Shown here one piece after another: positions 9,000 through 17,561 of a stretch of DNA of 64,000 nt. Location of the stretch: positions 1,767,001 to 1,831,000 of the forward strand of contig NZ_JACHLY010000001.1 of the NCBI RefSeq assembly GCF_014204715.1, read 5' to 3'. The translations under genes were made by a program, and so were the position numbers. Within the stretch, counting starts at the first letter, position 1, and every line of letters begins with the position of its first letter. The notes beneath the pieces were generated by a model. That model was given only the letters and a program-made list of their open reading frames with translations, ran no database searches and was not told where the DNA came from. Source of the DNA: Streptomonospora salina. Its GTDB lineage: Bacteria; Actinomycetota; Actinomycetes; Streptosporangiales; Streptosporangiaceae.

Positions 9000-9803
9000 T
9001 CAGTCGGCCCCGGCGGCACGCGGGCGGATCGCCGCCCAGGCGCGGCGCATGCCCTCGATCCAGCGGTCGCGGTCCGTGGCGCGGCGCCGCTCGTAGTCGG
9101 CCGCCTCGGGGTGCGGCAGCACGAGGAACCGGCCGGCGTGCAGTGCGGTGACGACGGACTCGGCGACGTCCTCAGGGGCGATGTACGCGCCGCCCAGCCG
9201 CGTGGCCGAGGTGCCGCCGTCGCCGGCGGTCATGTCGGTGTCGACGCCCTGGGGGCACAGGCACGAGACGGAGACGCCCTCGTCGGCGTGCCGGATGGCC
9301 AGCCACTCGGCCAGCGCGACGGCGCTGTGCTTGGTGGCCGAGTAGGGCGCCGAGTCCAGTTGGGTGAGCAGGCCGGCGGCCGATGCGGTCACGAGGATGT
9401 GGCCGGTGCCGCGCTCGGCCATGCGGGGCACCAGCGCGCGAGCGGCGTAGACGTGCGCCATCACGTGCACGCGCCAGGACAGCTCCCACGAGGCGTCGTC
9501 GCCCAGCCCGTCCCCGGTCGCGACCCCGGCGTTGGAGCACCACAGGTCGATGGCGCCGTACTCCCGCTCGATGCGGGAGACGGCGTCGGCGACAGCGGCC
9601 TCGTCGGCGGCGTCGAAGGCCATTCCGTGGGCGCGCTCGCCCAGTTCCCCGGCCGCCGCGGCGATGCGATCGGAGTCGAGGTCGGTGATCACCACCCGTG
9701 CCGCCCCTTCGCGCAGCAGCCGCCGGGCGAGCGCCAGCCCGATGCCGCCGGCGGCTCCGGTGACGACCGCGGTCGTCCCGGGGATGGAGAACGGTTCGGC
9801 CAT
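9000..9803 (-). CDS. Short-chain dehydrogenase/reductase
   Basis: 267 residues from the ATG at 9803, which has a GGAG site upstream and leads directly into the Rossmann fold. The cofactor motif TGAAGGIG is at about residues 14-21. VVITDLDSD after beta-2 favours NAD(H). NAG is present in CSNAGVATG. The catalytic Tyr and Lys are in YSATK with Ser in TASAAG. Such proteins oxidise or reduce hydroxyl/keto groups. The place between an acyl-CoA dehydrogenase and a quinone oxidoreductase suggests a beta-oxidation-like degradation route for an unidentified acid. Confidence 0.92.
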   Translation of the reverse strand: MAEPFSIPGTTAVVTGAAGGIGLALARRLLREGAARVVITDLDSDRIAAAAGELGERAHGMAFDAADEAAVADAVSRIEREYGAIDLWCSNAGVATGDGLGDDASWELSWRVHVMAHVYAARALVPRMAERGTGHILVTASAAGLLTQLDSAPYSATKHSAVALAEWLAIRHADEGVSVSCLCPQGVDTDMTAGDGGTSATRLGGAYIAPEDVAESVVTALHAGRFLVLPHPEAADYERRRATDRDRWIEGMRRAWAAIRPRAAGAD

Positions 9804-9936
9804 GCGGGGACTCCTTGTCTGGCAGGGCGGCGCGTCGGCAGGGGCCGGGCGGGGGCCGGTGCCGCCGGGGCCGGCCGGCGCCCGTCGCAGGCGCGCACCG
9901 CACCGCGCTCTCGGGTGCGGAACGCGCGGGGGCGGG

Positions 9937-10920
9937 TCAGGGGGCGAATACGACGCGGCCGACGGTGTCGCCGTCGGCCAGGCGCTGCACGCCCTCGGCC
10001 AGCTCCGCGGCCCCGAGGCGTTCGCTGACCAGCGGCTTGACCAGGCCGCGGTCGGCGAGTTCGCTGAGGCGCTCGTGGGCATCGGGGATGGTCTCGGGCG
10101 CGCGCTGGCGGTAGAGGCCCCAGTGCAGGCCGAGGATCGAGTAGTTCTTGATCAGGGCGTGGTTGAGCCCGGGGGCGGGGATGTCGCCACTGGCGAAGCC
10201 GATGACGACGATGCGGCCCTCGAACGCGATGCACTTGGTGGAGCGCTGGTAGGAGTCGCCGCCGACCGGGTCGAAGACGACGTCGGCGCCGCGACCGTCG
10301 GTGAGCTCCTTGACCACGGCGACGAAGTCCTCGCTGCGGCGGTCGACGACCACGTCGGCGCCCAGGGCGGCCGCGGTCTTGGCCTTCTCCGGGCCGCCGA
10401 CGACTCCGACGACGCGGGCGCCCGCGGCCTTGGCGAGCTGCACGGCTGCGCTGCCGACACCGCCGGCGGCGGCGTGCACCAGCACGGTCTCGCCTTCGCG
10501 CAGGCGGGCGCGGCGGTGCAGGGCGAACCAGCCGGTCTGGTATCCGATGAACAGCGACGACGCCTCGTCGTCGGTGAGGGCGTCGGGCGCCGGGAAGACG
10601 GCGTCGGCGCTCATCAGCGCGTAGTCGGCGAAGGCGCCGGCGGGCAGGTCGGCGCTGCCGAGGACGCGGGTTCCGGCGCCGACGCCGGTGACGCCCTCGC
10701 CCAGCTCGGCGACGTCGCCGCACAGCTCGACACCGGGGGTGAAGGGAAGCGGCGGCTTGACCTGGTACATGCCGCGGCACAGCAGTGCGTCGGGGAAGTT
10801 GACCGCGGCGGCGCGGACCTTCACCAGCACCTGGCCGGGTCCCGGACGCGGGTCCTCGACTTCCTCCAGCCGCAGGACGTCGGTGGGCTCACCGGTCTCG
10901 TGCACCCGCAATGCTTTCAC
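9937..10920 (-). CDS. NADPH:quinone oxidoreductase / zinc-independent MDR protein
   Basis: 327 residues. The GTG at 10920 has a GGAGG site and yields the canonical N-terminus VKALRVHETGEP. A GroES-like domain occupies about residues 1-125 and a Rossmann domain follows (VLVHAAAGGVGSAAVQLAKAAGARV). The Cys/His zinc ligands of alcohol dehydrogenases are missing, as in QOR-type enzymes that use NADPH to reduce quinones or enoyl groups. It is the first gene of the three-gene minus-strand cluster. A TetR-like pseudopalindrome lies 27-40 bp upstream of the start. Confidence 0.9.
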   Translation of the reverse strand: MKALRVHETGEPTDVLRLEEVEDPRPGPGQVLVKVRAAAVNFPDALLCRGMYQVKPPLPFTPGVELCGDVAELGEGVTGVGAGTRVLGSADLPAGAFADYALMSADAVFPAPDALTDDEASSLFIGYQTGWFALHRRARLREGETVLVHAAAGGVGSAAVQLAKAAGARVVGVVGGPEKAKTAAALGADVVVDRRSEDFVAVVKELTDGRGADVVFDPVGGDSYQRSTKCIAFEGRIVVIGFASGDIPAPGLNHALIKNYSILGLHWGLYRQRAPETIPDAHERLSELADRGLVKPLVSERLGAAELAEGVQRLADGDTVGRVVFAP

Positions 10921-10946
10921 TGGCCGCCTCCGCAGACTCCTTGGAT

Positions 10947-10960
10947 ACCAACTGGTCGGT
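10947..10960 (-). promoter_or_regulatory. TetR-like pseudopalindrome upstream of the QOR-SDR-ACAD cluster
   Basis: ACCAACTGGTCGGT (other strand ACCGACCAGTTGGT), an imperfect palindrome of the type bound by many actinobacterial TetR repressors of acyl catabolism. No tetR gene is adjacent, so assignment is speculative. Confidence 0.3.
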
Positions 10961-11127
10961 CCGTACGAGTGAACCGTGCCGTGCACCTGCCCGTCAAGTG
11001 CTTGGGGACGCCCGTTCGGCACGCCGGCGGCGGCCGCGGAGGCACCGCCGCCTTCGGGGCGGAGCGCGGCCGCAGCGCGGGTGTGCGGGCGGAGTCGCCG
11101 GGCGCCGGGACCGGACGGCGGCCGGCG

Positions 11128-12036
11128 TCAGCGCACCACGGCCACCGGCCCGTGGGCACCGTGCAGGACCGACTGGCTGACCGAGCCCAGCAGCAGTCCC
11201 CCGAACCCGCCGCGGCCGCGCGTGCCCACGACGATCAGGTCGGCGGGGCTGGACTCGTCCAGAATGGCCACCACCGGGTGGGCGCGCACCGTGCGCAGGT
11301 CCACGGAGACGTCGGGGTAGGCCGTGCGCATCTCCTCCAGCTCGGCCTCGGCGGTGCGCCGGGCCGTGGCCTCGACGGCGTCGTCGTCGAAGGCCTCCGG
11401 CGGAACCGGCCCCATCGCCGAGACGAAGGCGGCCATGGGCTGCCAGGCGCACACGGCCACCAGCTCGCTCTCGGTCCACCAGGCCTGCGCGAAGGCGAAC
11501 TCCACCGCGCGCCGGCTGGACTCCGATCCGTCCACACCGGCGACGACGCGGCCCTTGGCGCTGTGCGCGGCCTCGTGCCTCTTCGGCAGGACCACGACCG
11601 GCACCGGAGCGTGTGCGGCGAGCTCGACTCCCACCGACCCCACGAACGCCGAAGCCAGACCGCCCAACCCGCGCGAGCCCACCACCACGGCCGAGGTGTC
11701 GGCCGCCCGGGCCTCCTCCAGCAGCGCGTCGGCGGCGCGCGCGGTGGGCATGCGGGTGCGGACGTCGAGCTCGGGGAACAGCCGCTGGATCCACTCCTGC
11801 GCGTAATCCAGGAGCGCCCGGGCGTCGCGCAGCCGGTCGGAGGCCTCCTCGTCGCCGCCGCGCGGGACGATCTCGCGGAACGCGCCCGCGGAGTCGGGCG
11901 AGCCCACCGCGGTGAGGAGGGTCAGGCCGCGGCCGCGCTGCACCGCGAGGTTGGCCGACCACTCCAGCGCGTAGCGGCTGGAGTCGGAACCGTCGACGCC
12001 CACGACGATCCAGTACTTCTCGGGCGTGGCGTTCAT
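11128..12036 (-). CDS. Tandem universal stress protein (UspA family)
   Basis: 302 residues from the ATG at 12036, which has GAGAGG nine bases upstream; a GTG three codons earlier sits too close to that site. Two Usp domains (about 8-150 and 160-302) each start with V-x-GVDGS and each keep the ATP-binding G-x2-G-x9-G motif: GSRGLGGLASAFVGSV and GTRGRGGFGGLLLGSV. Tandem ATP-binding Usps in actinobacteria help dormancy or stress survival. It lies downstream of the betaine synthase gene on the same strand but behind a strong terminator, so it is probably separately transcribed. Confidence 0.93.
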   Translation of the reverse strand: MNATPEKYWIVVGVDGSDSSRYALEWSANLAVQRGRGLTLLTAVGSPDSAGAFREIVPRGGDEEASDRLRDARALLDYAQEWIQRLFPELDVRTRMPTARAADALLEEARAADTSAVVVGSRGLGGLASAFVGSVGVELAAHAPVPVVVLPKRHEAAHSAKGRVVAGVDGSESSRRAVEFAFAQAWWTESELVAVCAWQPMAAFVSAMGPVPPEAFDDDAVEATARRTAEAELEEMRTAYPDVSVDLRTVRAHPVVAILDESSPADLIVVGTRGRGGFGGLLLGSVSQSVLHGAHGPVAVVR

Positions 12037-12134
12037 GTCGCGCACCCTCTCTGCCGGAGCGGTTCCCCGGCCGCGGCGGCGGCGCGGCCGGCTCCTCCGT
12101 CCCGGTGATATCCCGGGCCGGTGCCGGGGAAACC

Positions 12135-12160
12135 GCCCGGAGCGCGGCCGCGCTCCGGGC
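12135..12160. repeat. 26-bp perfect palindrome
   Basis: A perfect self-complementary sequence with no loop in the 230-bp gap between the stress-protein gene and the betaine synthase gene. It could form a cruciform or act as a second terminator after the hairpin at 12213-12252. Confidence 0.5.
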
Positions 12161-12212
12161 CCCGCCTACCCGGGGGCGGCGTAGGCGACACCCGGCGCGG
12201 ACACCGGCCAGA

Positions 12213-12252
12213 CACCAGCGGCCCCGCGGCGGAGGCCGCGGGGCCGCTGGTG
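12213..12252 (-). terminator. Strong hairpin terminator of the betaine synthase gene
   Basis: A perfect 17-bp stem (12213-12229 with 12236-12252) and 6-nt loop, 16 bp past the stop codon on the minus strand. Confidence 0.7.
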
Positions 12253-12268
12253 AGTCGCCAGAGGGGGA

Positions 12269-13924
12269 TCAGGCGCGGTAGTGCGAAATGCCCCAGGCGA
12301 GAGATCCGGACTGGCCACCGTTGACCCAGTTGCGCAGACCGGTCTTCATGTGCTCCAGGTACTCGTCGCTGATCTTGCCCTTCAGCTCCGACTCCCGGCT
12401 CTCGGTCTCGGCGAGCACGCGGCCGTAGTGGTTGGGCAGCTGCTGGCTCAGGTCGTCGAACTCGACCTTCGTCATGCCCACCCGCGCGGTCTCGCGGTCG
12501 TAGAACCCGGGCGTACCCATGGTGTCCAGGTGCAGCCGCTGCAGGATCGGCTTGAGCGCCTGGCGGTCGGCGTTGTCCGTGGCCATCGGGTCGGTGAACA
12601 CGAAGTCGCCGCCGCGGCGGATGATCCGTGCGACCTCCTCGACGACGCGGATGCGGTCGCCGCTGTGCAGGAAGGCGTCCTGCGACCACACGACGTCGAA
12701 CCCGTTGTCCTGCACCGGGATGTCCTCGAAGGAGCCGTCGATCACGTCGATGAGGTGCTCAAGGCCCTCGGCGCGGTTCTTCTCCCGGTTGCGCTCGTTC
12801 TCGACCTCGCTGAGGTTGAGGCAGGTCACCTGGCAGCCGTAGGTGCGGGCCAGGTACCGAGCCGAGCCGCCGTAGCCGGCGCCGATGTCGATGACCTTGG
12901 TGTCAGGGGTGATCTGCACCTTGCCGGCCATGCGCTCGACCGTGCGCACGCTGGCTTCGCCGATGTCGTCCTTCTCGGACTGGTAGAGGCCGACGTGGAT
13001 GTCGGTTCCGCCCCAGATCGTGTGGTAGAAGGTGTCGGCGTCGTCGGAGTTGTAGTACTCCCGCGCCGTCTGCACCGCCGACGAGTACGCCTCGGAGAGC
13101 TCGTCGTCGCTGCGGTAGCCCTTCTCCGCGATGTGGATGAAGAAGTCCGCCTCGTCGTCCTGGTACGTCTCCTGGAAGTCGCCGTAGGTGTCGACGCGCT
13201 GGAAGCCCACCTCGCGCATCAGCCGCCGCACGTAGTCCTGCCGCAGCGGGAACATGTTGAGGTAGTACTGCGACTGGTCCGGGAAGCGGTACCGGAAGCG
13301 CGCCAGGCCTTCGTCCACCTGGTCGGGCTCGGCCGAGACCTCTTCGCCGCAGTAGTAGTAGGTGTGGCTGTTCCCGTACTTGCCGTCGAGCAGGGCGTCG
13401 TAGTTGCGCTGATCCAGGATGAGCACACCGTCGTGCTTGAGCATCGCGTAGAACTCGGCCAGCGCCTTGCGGCGGTCGCGCTCCGAGAACAGGTGGGTGA
13501 ACGAGTTGCCCAGGCAGATGATGGCGTCGTAGGTCCCGTGCACATCCCGGCTCAGGTAGCGCCAGTCGGCCTGGACCACACGCAGGATGTGGCCGCCGTA
13601 GCTCTGCCCGTTGGAGAAGGCCTTGGCCAGCATCTCCGCGCTGCCGTCGGCGCTGACGGTCTCGAACCCCTCCTCAAGGAGGCGGACGGAGTGGAAGCCG
13701 GTACCGGTGGCCGTGTCGAGTACCTTCTCGACGCCGCGGTCCTTGAGCTGCTGTACGAAGAAGTCGCCCTCGCTTGCCCAGCGCTTCTTCCAGTCGATCA
13801 GCTCGTCCCACTTGTCGACGAACCCCGTCACATACTCGTCTTTGTAGTGATCGGTGTCGCGAACGGCCAGCGGGTCGTCACCAAAATCTTGCTGATCCTG
13901 TCCCTTAATTGTTCGACTCCTCAC
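12269..13924 (-). CDS. Fused glycine/sarcosine and sarcosine/dimethylglycine N-methyltransferase (glycine betaine synthesis)
   Basis: 551 residues joining two SAM-dependent methyltransferases that are separate proteins in several halophiles. The first half (about 1-275) resembles glycine/sarcosine methyltransferase, with the SAM motif VLDTATGTG (about 68-76). The second (about 285-551) resembles sarcosine/dimethylglycine methyltransferase, with VIDIGAGYGG (about 344) and WSQDAFLHSGDR. Together they would make glycine betaine from glycine in three methylations, giving a compatible solute against salt stress. The start is a GTG ten bases after GAGAGGG; no better start is seen. Regulation is suggested by an AT-rich upstream region with two 10-bp direct repeats. 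A strong terminator follows. Confidence 0.94.
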   Translation of the reverse strand: MRSRTIKGQDQQDFGDDPLAVRDTDHYKDEYVTGFVDKWDELIDWKKRWASEGDFFVQQLKDRGVEKVLDTATGTGFHSVRLLEEGFETVSADGSAEMLAKAFSNGQSYGGHILRVVQADWRYLSRDVHGTYDAIICLGNSFTHLFSERDRRKALAEFYAMLKHDGVLILDQRNYDALLDGKYGNSHTYYYCGEEVSAEPDQVDEGLARFRYRFPDQSQYYLNMFPLRQDYVRRLMREVGFQRVDTYGDFQETYQDDEADFFIHIAEKGYRSDDELSEAYSSAVQTAREYYNSDDADTFYHTIWGGTDIHVGLYQSEKDDIGEASVRTVERMAGKVQITPDTKVIDIGAGYGGSARYLARTYGCQVTCLNLSEVENERNREKNRAEGLEHLIDVIDGSFEDIPVQDNGFDVVWSQDAFLHSGDRIRVVEEVARIIRRGGDFVFTDPMATDNADRQALKPILQRLHLDTMGTPGFYDRETARVGMTKVEFDDLSQQLPNHYGRVLAETESRESELKGKISDEYLEHMKTGLRNWVNGGQSGSLAWGISHYRA

Positions 13925-14002
13925 ACTCGAAAAACCCTCTCACCAGACACACACGACGCCGAGGGTCAAACTTCGCGCATATACATTGAAAGCCATCACC
14001 CC

Positions 14003-14033
14003 CACCATAGTTCAAGTGGCAAGCACCATAGTT
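14003..14033 (-). promoter_or_regulatory. Direct repeats upstream of the betaine synthase gene
   Basis: CACCATAGTT occurs at 14003-14012 and 14024-14033, spaced exactly 21 bp, two helical turns. They lie 80-110 bp before the start codon in AT-rich DNA, a good arrangement for a dimeric osmotic regulator. The protein is unknown. Confidence 0.4.
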
Positions 14034-14784
14034 GGGGCGTCTTCGCAGGTCACAGGGGAAAAATTCACCCGGGGTCATCAATGCGACACAGGGTCCCCAC
14101 TGGCCGTGAGCAGGCCTGCGAGCAGGTTTTGCGCCGCCGGCGAACCGCACTACGCAACACATTGCGCAGGACGCACCGCAAATTCCGAAACGGCGACCTG
14201 GAAACAATACAGAATTCTCAATAGTCTATAATGCGTTCTCCCGGTTTCCGGTCCGCGCGCACCCGGCGGCGCTCGGGGCCTCCCGGGGCGCTCCGGCGGC
14301 ACCGCTCCGCGGCCCTTCGCGGCGGCGCCGAATCGCCGCCCCGAGCGGCTTTTCCGCTGGACTGCGGGCTGCGGCCGGCGCCGGTCGCACCCCCCCGGCG
14401 ACCGCCGGTGGCACCGGCCACACGGCGACGGCCGTGCACTGCGCCGCTGTGCGCCATCACACCCTCAGGGGCCGTTCGGCCGGTGACTTCGACGGTGATT
14501 TCCGTCACATTCCGGGCCGTTCGGCGCGGCGCGCGGGCGTGCGCCGACCGCAGCGGAACCGCTGCGCGACGCGTGCCCGCTCCCGTCCCCGCCGCGCCGC
14601 GACCGCGCCCCGGCGCCGACCGGTGGGGCGACGCCGCCGGAGGCGGCCGCAGCGGTGCGCGTGCACCGCTTGCGGTGAGCAGGGCCCGGACACCGCGGCA
14701 CCGGTGCCGCCATTGTGGTTTTCGCAGGTCGAGGCCGGGTATGGGAGCAACAACCGTGTTCGGGCCGTATCGGGGGGAAACGGC
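14034..14784. other. Long non-coding, partly AT-rich divergent spacer
   Basis: With 13925-14033 this makes an 860-bp gene-free gap between divergent genes. 13925-14235 is strikingly AT-rich; a TATAAT hexamer sits at 14227-14232 on the plus strand without a good -35. From 14240 on, GC content is back to normal. Open frames in the gap lack ribosome sites and show Arg/Pro-rich nonsense. No RNA gene was recognised. Confidence 0.5.
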
Positions 14785-15390
14785 ATGAGCGAATATGGCA
14801 GCGAACGGCGTGTGAACGCCGTCAGATTATGGTCCGGCGGACTCGCCACAGCCGTCGTCGCGGCCCTGATCATCCTCGTCGGCACCCTCGTGGTGCGGGG
14901 CGTACTGGGTATACCGATCCTCGCGCCGGAGGAAGCGGGCTACATCGGCGGCGTCGGCACCGCCGCCTACGCGGTCACGGCCGGCATCGCCGCGCTCGTG
15001 GCCACGGCGCTACTGCACCTGCTCCTGGTCAGCGCACCGCGCGCCACGACGTTCTTCGGCTGGATCGTCGGCCTGGCGACCGTGGTCGCGGCCGTCAGCC
15101 CGTTCACCCAAGCGGCATCGCTGCCCAGCCAGCTGGCCACCGCCGTCATCAACGCCGTCACCGGAATCGCGATCGTCTCGCTGCTGACCAGTGTCGGTGC
15201 CACGTCCGTGCGCCGCCGCAGGAACGAGCGCCTCCAACGGGAACGAGACACGTCCGAGGCCGCCGAGTACGACGACTCCGGATATTCCAGCGGCTTCCGC
15301 GACGCCTTGATCGAGCCGCCGACGCGCCGCGCCGGCGGACGCCACCGCGCCGAGGATCCCGACCGCAGTTCCCGCCTGCCCCGCGAGTGA
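14785..15390 (+). CDS. DUF6069-type four-helix membrane protein
   Basis: 201 residues. The ATG at 14785 follows GGGGGGAAA. There are four hydrophobic segments, about residues 18-40, 57-80, 86-108 and 112-135, the usual DUF6069 arrangement (IAALVATALLHLLLV, FFGWIVGLATVVAAVSPF). A charged cytoplasmic tail of some 65 residues, rich in Arg, Glu and Asp, follows. No function is known for the family. It stands alone between the long AT-rich spacer and a convergent hairpin. Confidence 0.75.
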   Translation: MSEYGSERRVNAVRLWSGGLATAVVAALIILVGTLVVRGVLGIPILAPEEAGYIGGVGTAAYAVTAGIAALVATALLHLLLVSAPRATTFFGWIVGLATVVAAVSPFTQAASLPSQLATAVINAVTGIAIVSLLTSVGATSVRRRRNERLQRERDTSEAAEYDDSGYSSGFRDALIEPPTRRAGGRHRAEDPDRSSRLPRE

Positions 15391-15427
15391 ACGGCCCTCC
15401 CGACGCTGTCGGGGCGCCTGCGACGCA

Positions 15428-15457
15428 CGGAGCCCGGTCCTTCGGGGCCGGGCTCCG
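15428..15457. terminator. Bidirectional hairpin with TTCG loop
   Basis: A 13-bp stem (one G-T pair) closed by a TTCG tetraloop, 15428-15457, between the convergent DUF6069-type and PaaC-like genes. It can serve either strand. Confidence 0.6.
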
Positions 15458-15610
15458 CCGCTGTGCCGGGACGGGCCCGTCGGTCGCCCCGCGGCGGTGG
15501 AGGGCCCCGGGGCGCCGGTACGAGCCACCGCACAGGAGTCCCGACGGTTGCAGCGGGCCGGTGACGGTGCCGACCGCGCGAAGCGCCGTACGCCGGCGGT
15601 CCGTGCCGGC

Positions 15611-16420
15611 TCAGCCGGGCGCGCGTTCGCGGCGCAGGCCGGCCAGCGTGCGGGCGAAGTCCTCGGTGTGCACGCCCGCGCGACCGCATGCCGCCGCCGG
15701 CGCCACCGGAACCGGTCCCGGCCGCGACAACCGCGCGTCGCGCAGCGCCCCGTCGACCTCCGCCTCCCACGCCGGCCGCAACCGCGCGGGGTCGACACCG
15801 AATCCGCTCTCGGCGGCGGTGCGGGCGACCTCGTCGGAGAGGAACAGCTCGCCCGTGCAGGGCCACACCTCCTCCAGCGCGGCGCCGAGCCGCCGCCGGT
15901 CGTCGTCGCCGGCGCCCAGGCGCAGCGCCCAGCGCACCGCGTGGTCGCGGTGGAAGGGCAGCTCCCGTACCGCGGCGCGGGCGATACCGGCCAGGGTCGC
16001 GTCGGTCGAGGCGGTCAGCGCGGTATAGAGCTCCAGCGCATAGGCCGAGAACAGCAGTTGCCGCACGACGGTGTGGGCAAGGTCGGAGTCGGTAGGCTCG
16101 ACCAGCCGCAGGTTGCGGAACTGGTCGGCGTCGCGGCCGCGGACCAGGTCGTCCTCGGTGCGCATCACTCCGGTGAGCTGCTCTTCCATGCGTCCGGCAT
16201 AACCCAGCAGCGAACCGGCCAGGCGCAGCAGGCCGCGTGCGATGCGGGCCGCCTCGGGCCCGGAATCGTGGGCGGTTCCGCGGGCGGGCGCCGGCCACAG
16301 CCCGCTCCCCTCGGTCTCGGCCAACCGGTGGCCCGCCACAAGCGCGTCGTCGCCCAGCCTCAAGACGAAGGCGGTGGCTGCGGTGTCCGCCGCGGCGGCC
16401 GCGGCACCGGTCTCGTTCAT
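15611..16420 (-). CDS. Orphan PaaC-like protein (phenylacetyl-CoA epoxidase subunit C family)
   Basis: 269 residues from the ATG at 16420, six bases after GGGGAG. It is a ferritin-like helical protein with PaaC motifs: FVLRLGDDALVAGHRLAE near the start, EDDLVRGRDADQFRNLRLVE, TVVRQLLFSAYALELY, RELPFHRDHAVRWALRLG and a C-terminal HTEDFARTLAGL. In the known complex PaaC is the non-catalytic partner that holds the di-iron subunit PaaA. No paaA, B, D or E lies nearby, so this copy either works with genes elsewhere or has been recruited to another job. Family assignment is fairly sure; the role is not. Confidence 0.78.
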   Translation of the reverse strand: MNETGAAAAAADTAATAFVLRLGDDALVAGHRLAETEGSGLWPAPARGTAHDSGPEAARIARGLLRLAGSLLGYAGRMEEQLTGVMRTEDDLVRGRDADQFRNLRLVEPTDSDLAHTVVRQLLFSAYALELYTALTASTDATLAGIARAAVRELPFHRDHAVRWALRLGAGDDDRRRLGAALEEVWPCTGELFLSDEVARTAAESGFGVDPARLRPAWEAEVDGALRDARLSRPGPVPVAPAAACGRAGVHTEDFARTLAGLRRERAPG

Positions 16421-17064
16421 CGCGATCTCCCCACGGTGGCGGGTGCGCGCGGCGCAGCCGTACCTGCGCCCGGCCCGCACACGTGCCGCGCGTGCCGCGG
16501 GCGGCGCAGGGGTCACCTACCGTGCGGGACGGGCGTGAAAACGTATCCCGAGCCCTCGCCCCGGAGCACGGCGCCGGCACCGGTGCGGCCGACGTCGCGC
16601 CGACGGTCGGCACGCCGCGCTCCGCACGGATCCGCAGGTCGCTCGGCCCCCTTGCAGCACGGGACACGCATGAGCGTCACTCACGTCACGAAAAGGCCAC
16701 AGCCCTGTGGTATCGTCCCCGACGGATGCTTGGTTCTAAGCATCTTAGGAATGAGGGGGAGCGGCGCCCGCGCAACGCGAGCCGCACATCGGGCCGAGCA
16801 GGCCAGAGCCATCTGCCGCCGACCGCCTTCAGCCGTCTACGCGCCCGCGGCACCACGGCATGGCAGGCAGCGTAGATCCACATATGCCTGACACACCGGT
16901 TGTCAGCATGGGGGTATCCGACTTTGAACAACCAGCCTCGCCCATGCGGCGCGCCGACGAACGTGCTGACCGGCACGTTCGCGAAGAGTCCCCGCCTCGG
17001 CGGCGACGCACCCGCCGCACCGGTCCCCAGGGCAACGGCATCGGCGCAACACCCCGGAGCGAAC
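16421..17064. other. Divergent intergenic region without a recognised gene
   Basis: 644 bp between the PaaC-like and STAS genes. It contains a small CCACAG-CC-CTGTGG hairpin near 16692-16705, a locally AT-richer stretch near 16725-16755 (likely promoter DNA) and another near 16870-16930. An open frame continues upstream from the STAS gene to about 16900, but its residues are not STAS-like. No RNA gene was recognised. Confidence 0.4.
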
Positions 17065-17430
17065 ATGGCCGCGCTGAAGATCACCCGCCGCGACCGCGAC
17101 GACGGCGTCGTCCTCGCGCTCAGCGGCGAAGTCGACATGGCCGCAGAGGAGCAGTTCAACCGGGCAGTGCGGGAGATCGTCGACACCCGCCCGAGCAGCC
17201 GCATCGTGCTCGACTTCGACAAGCTGTCCTTCATCGACTCCAGCGGTCTGCGCGTGCTCATCCAGGCGCACAAGGCCGCCAAAGGCGCCGGCGGCGCCCT
17301 TGCCGTCGCGTCGGTCTCCGAACGCATCGCCCGCATCCTGCACGTGACGGCGATCGACACGCGCATTCCCGTCTTCCCCAGCGTCGAGGCGGCGCTGGCG
17401 GCCCCGCGGGAGAGCTCCAGCGCGAACTGA
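17065..17430 (+). CDS. STAS-domain anti-sigma factor antagonist
   Basis: 121 residues. The ATG at 17065 has GGAG six bases upstream and starts right at the domain. One STAS domain fills the protein: VVLALSGEVDMA, IVLDFDKLSFIDSSGLRVL with the phosphorylatable Ser in DSSGL, then GGALAVASVSERIARIL. Such proteins in the unphosphorylated form bind an anti-sigma kinase and free its sigma factor, part of the partner-switch stress response. No kinase or sigma gene is adjacent, so the partner is unknown. Confidence 0.92.
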   Translation: MAALKITRRDRDDGVVLALSGEVDMAAEEQFNRAVREIVDTRPSSRIVLDFDKLSFIDSSGLRVLIQAHKAAKGAGGALAVASVSERIARILHVTAIDTRIPVFPSVEAALAAPRESSSAN

Positions 17431-17561
17431 TCCCGCCGCCCGACGAGCGCAGGCGCCCACGCACCGCGTGCGGCGCCTTCGTCGTGTCGGGGACGGGCCG
17501 CTCTCCGGGTCCCGTCTCCCCGCTGCTCGCCCCCGCGGCGTCCGTTCGGCCTCGTGCCGCG

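Noticed and set aside
12281-14224. A 647-codon open frame on the plus strand opposite the betaine synthase gene
   Set aside because: It mirrors a real gene in a high-GC genome, has no ribosome site and shows low-complexity Val/Leu/Ala/Arg/Asp sequence with no family motif.
14227-14232. TATAAT hexamer as a strong promoter for the DUF6069-type gene
   Set aside because: It lies 550 bp from the gene and lacks a -35 match at the right distance.
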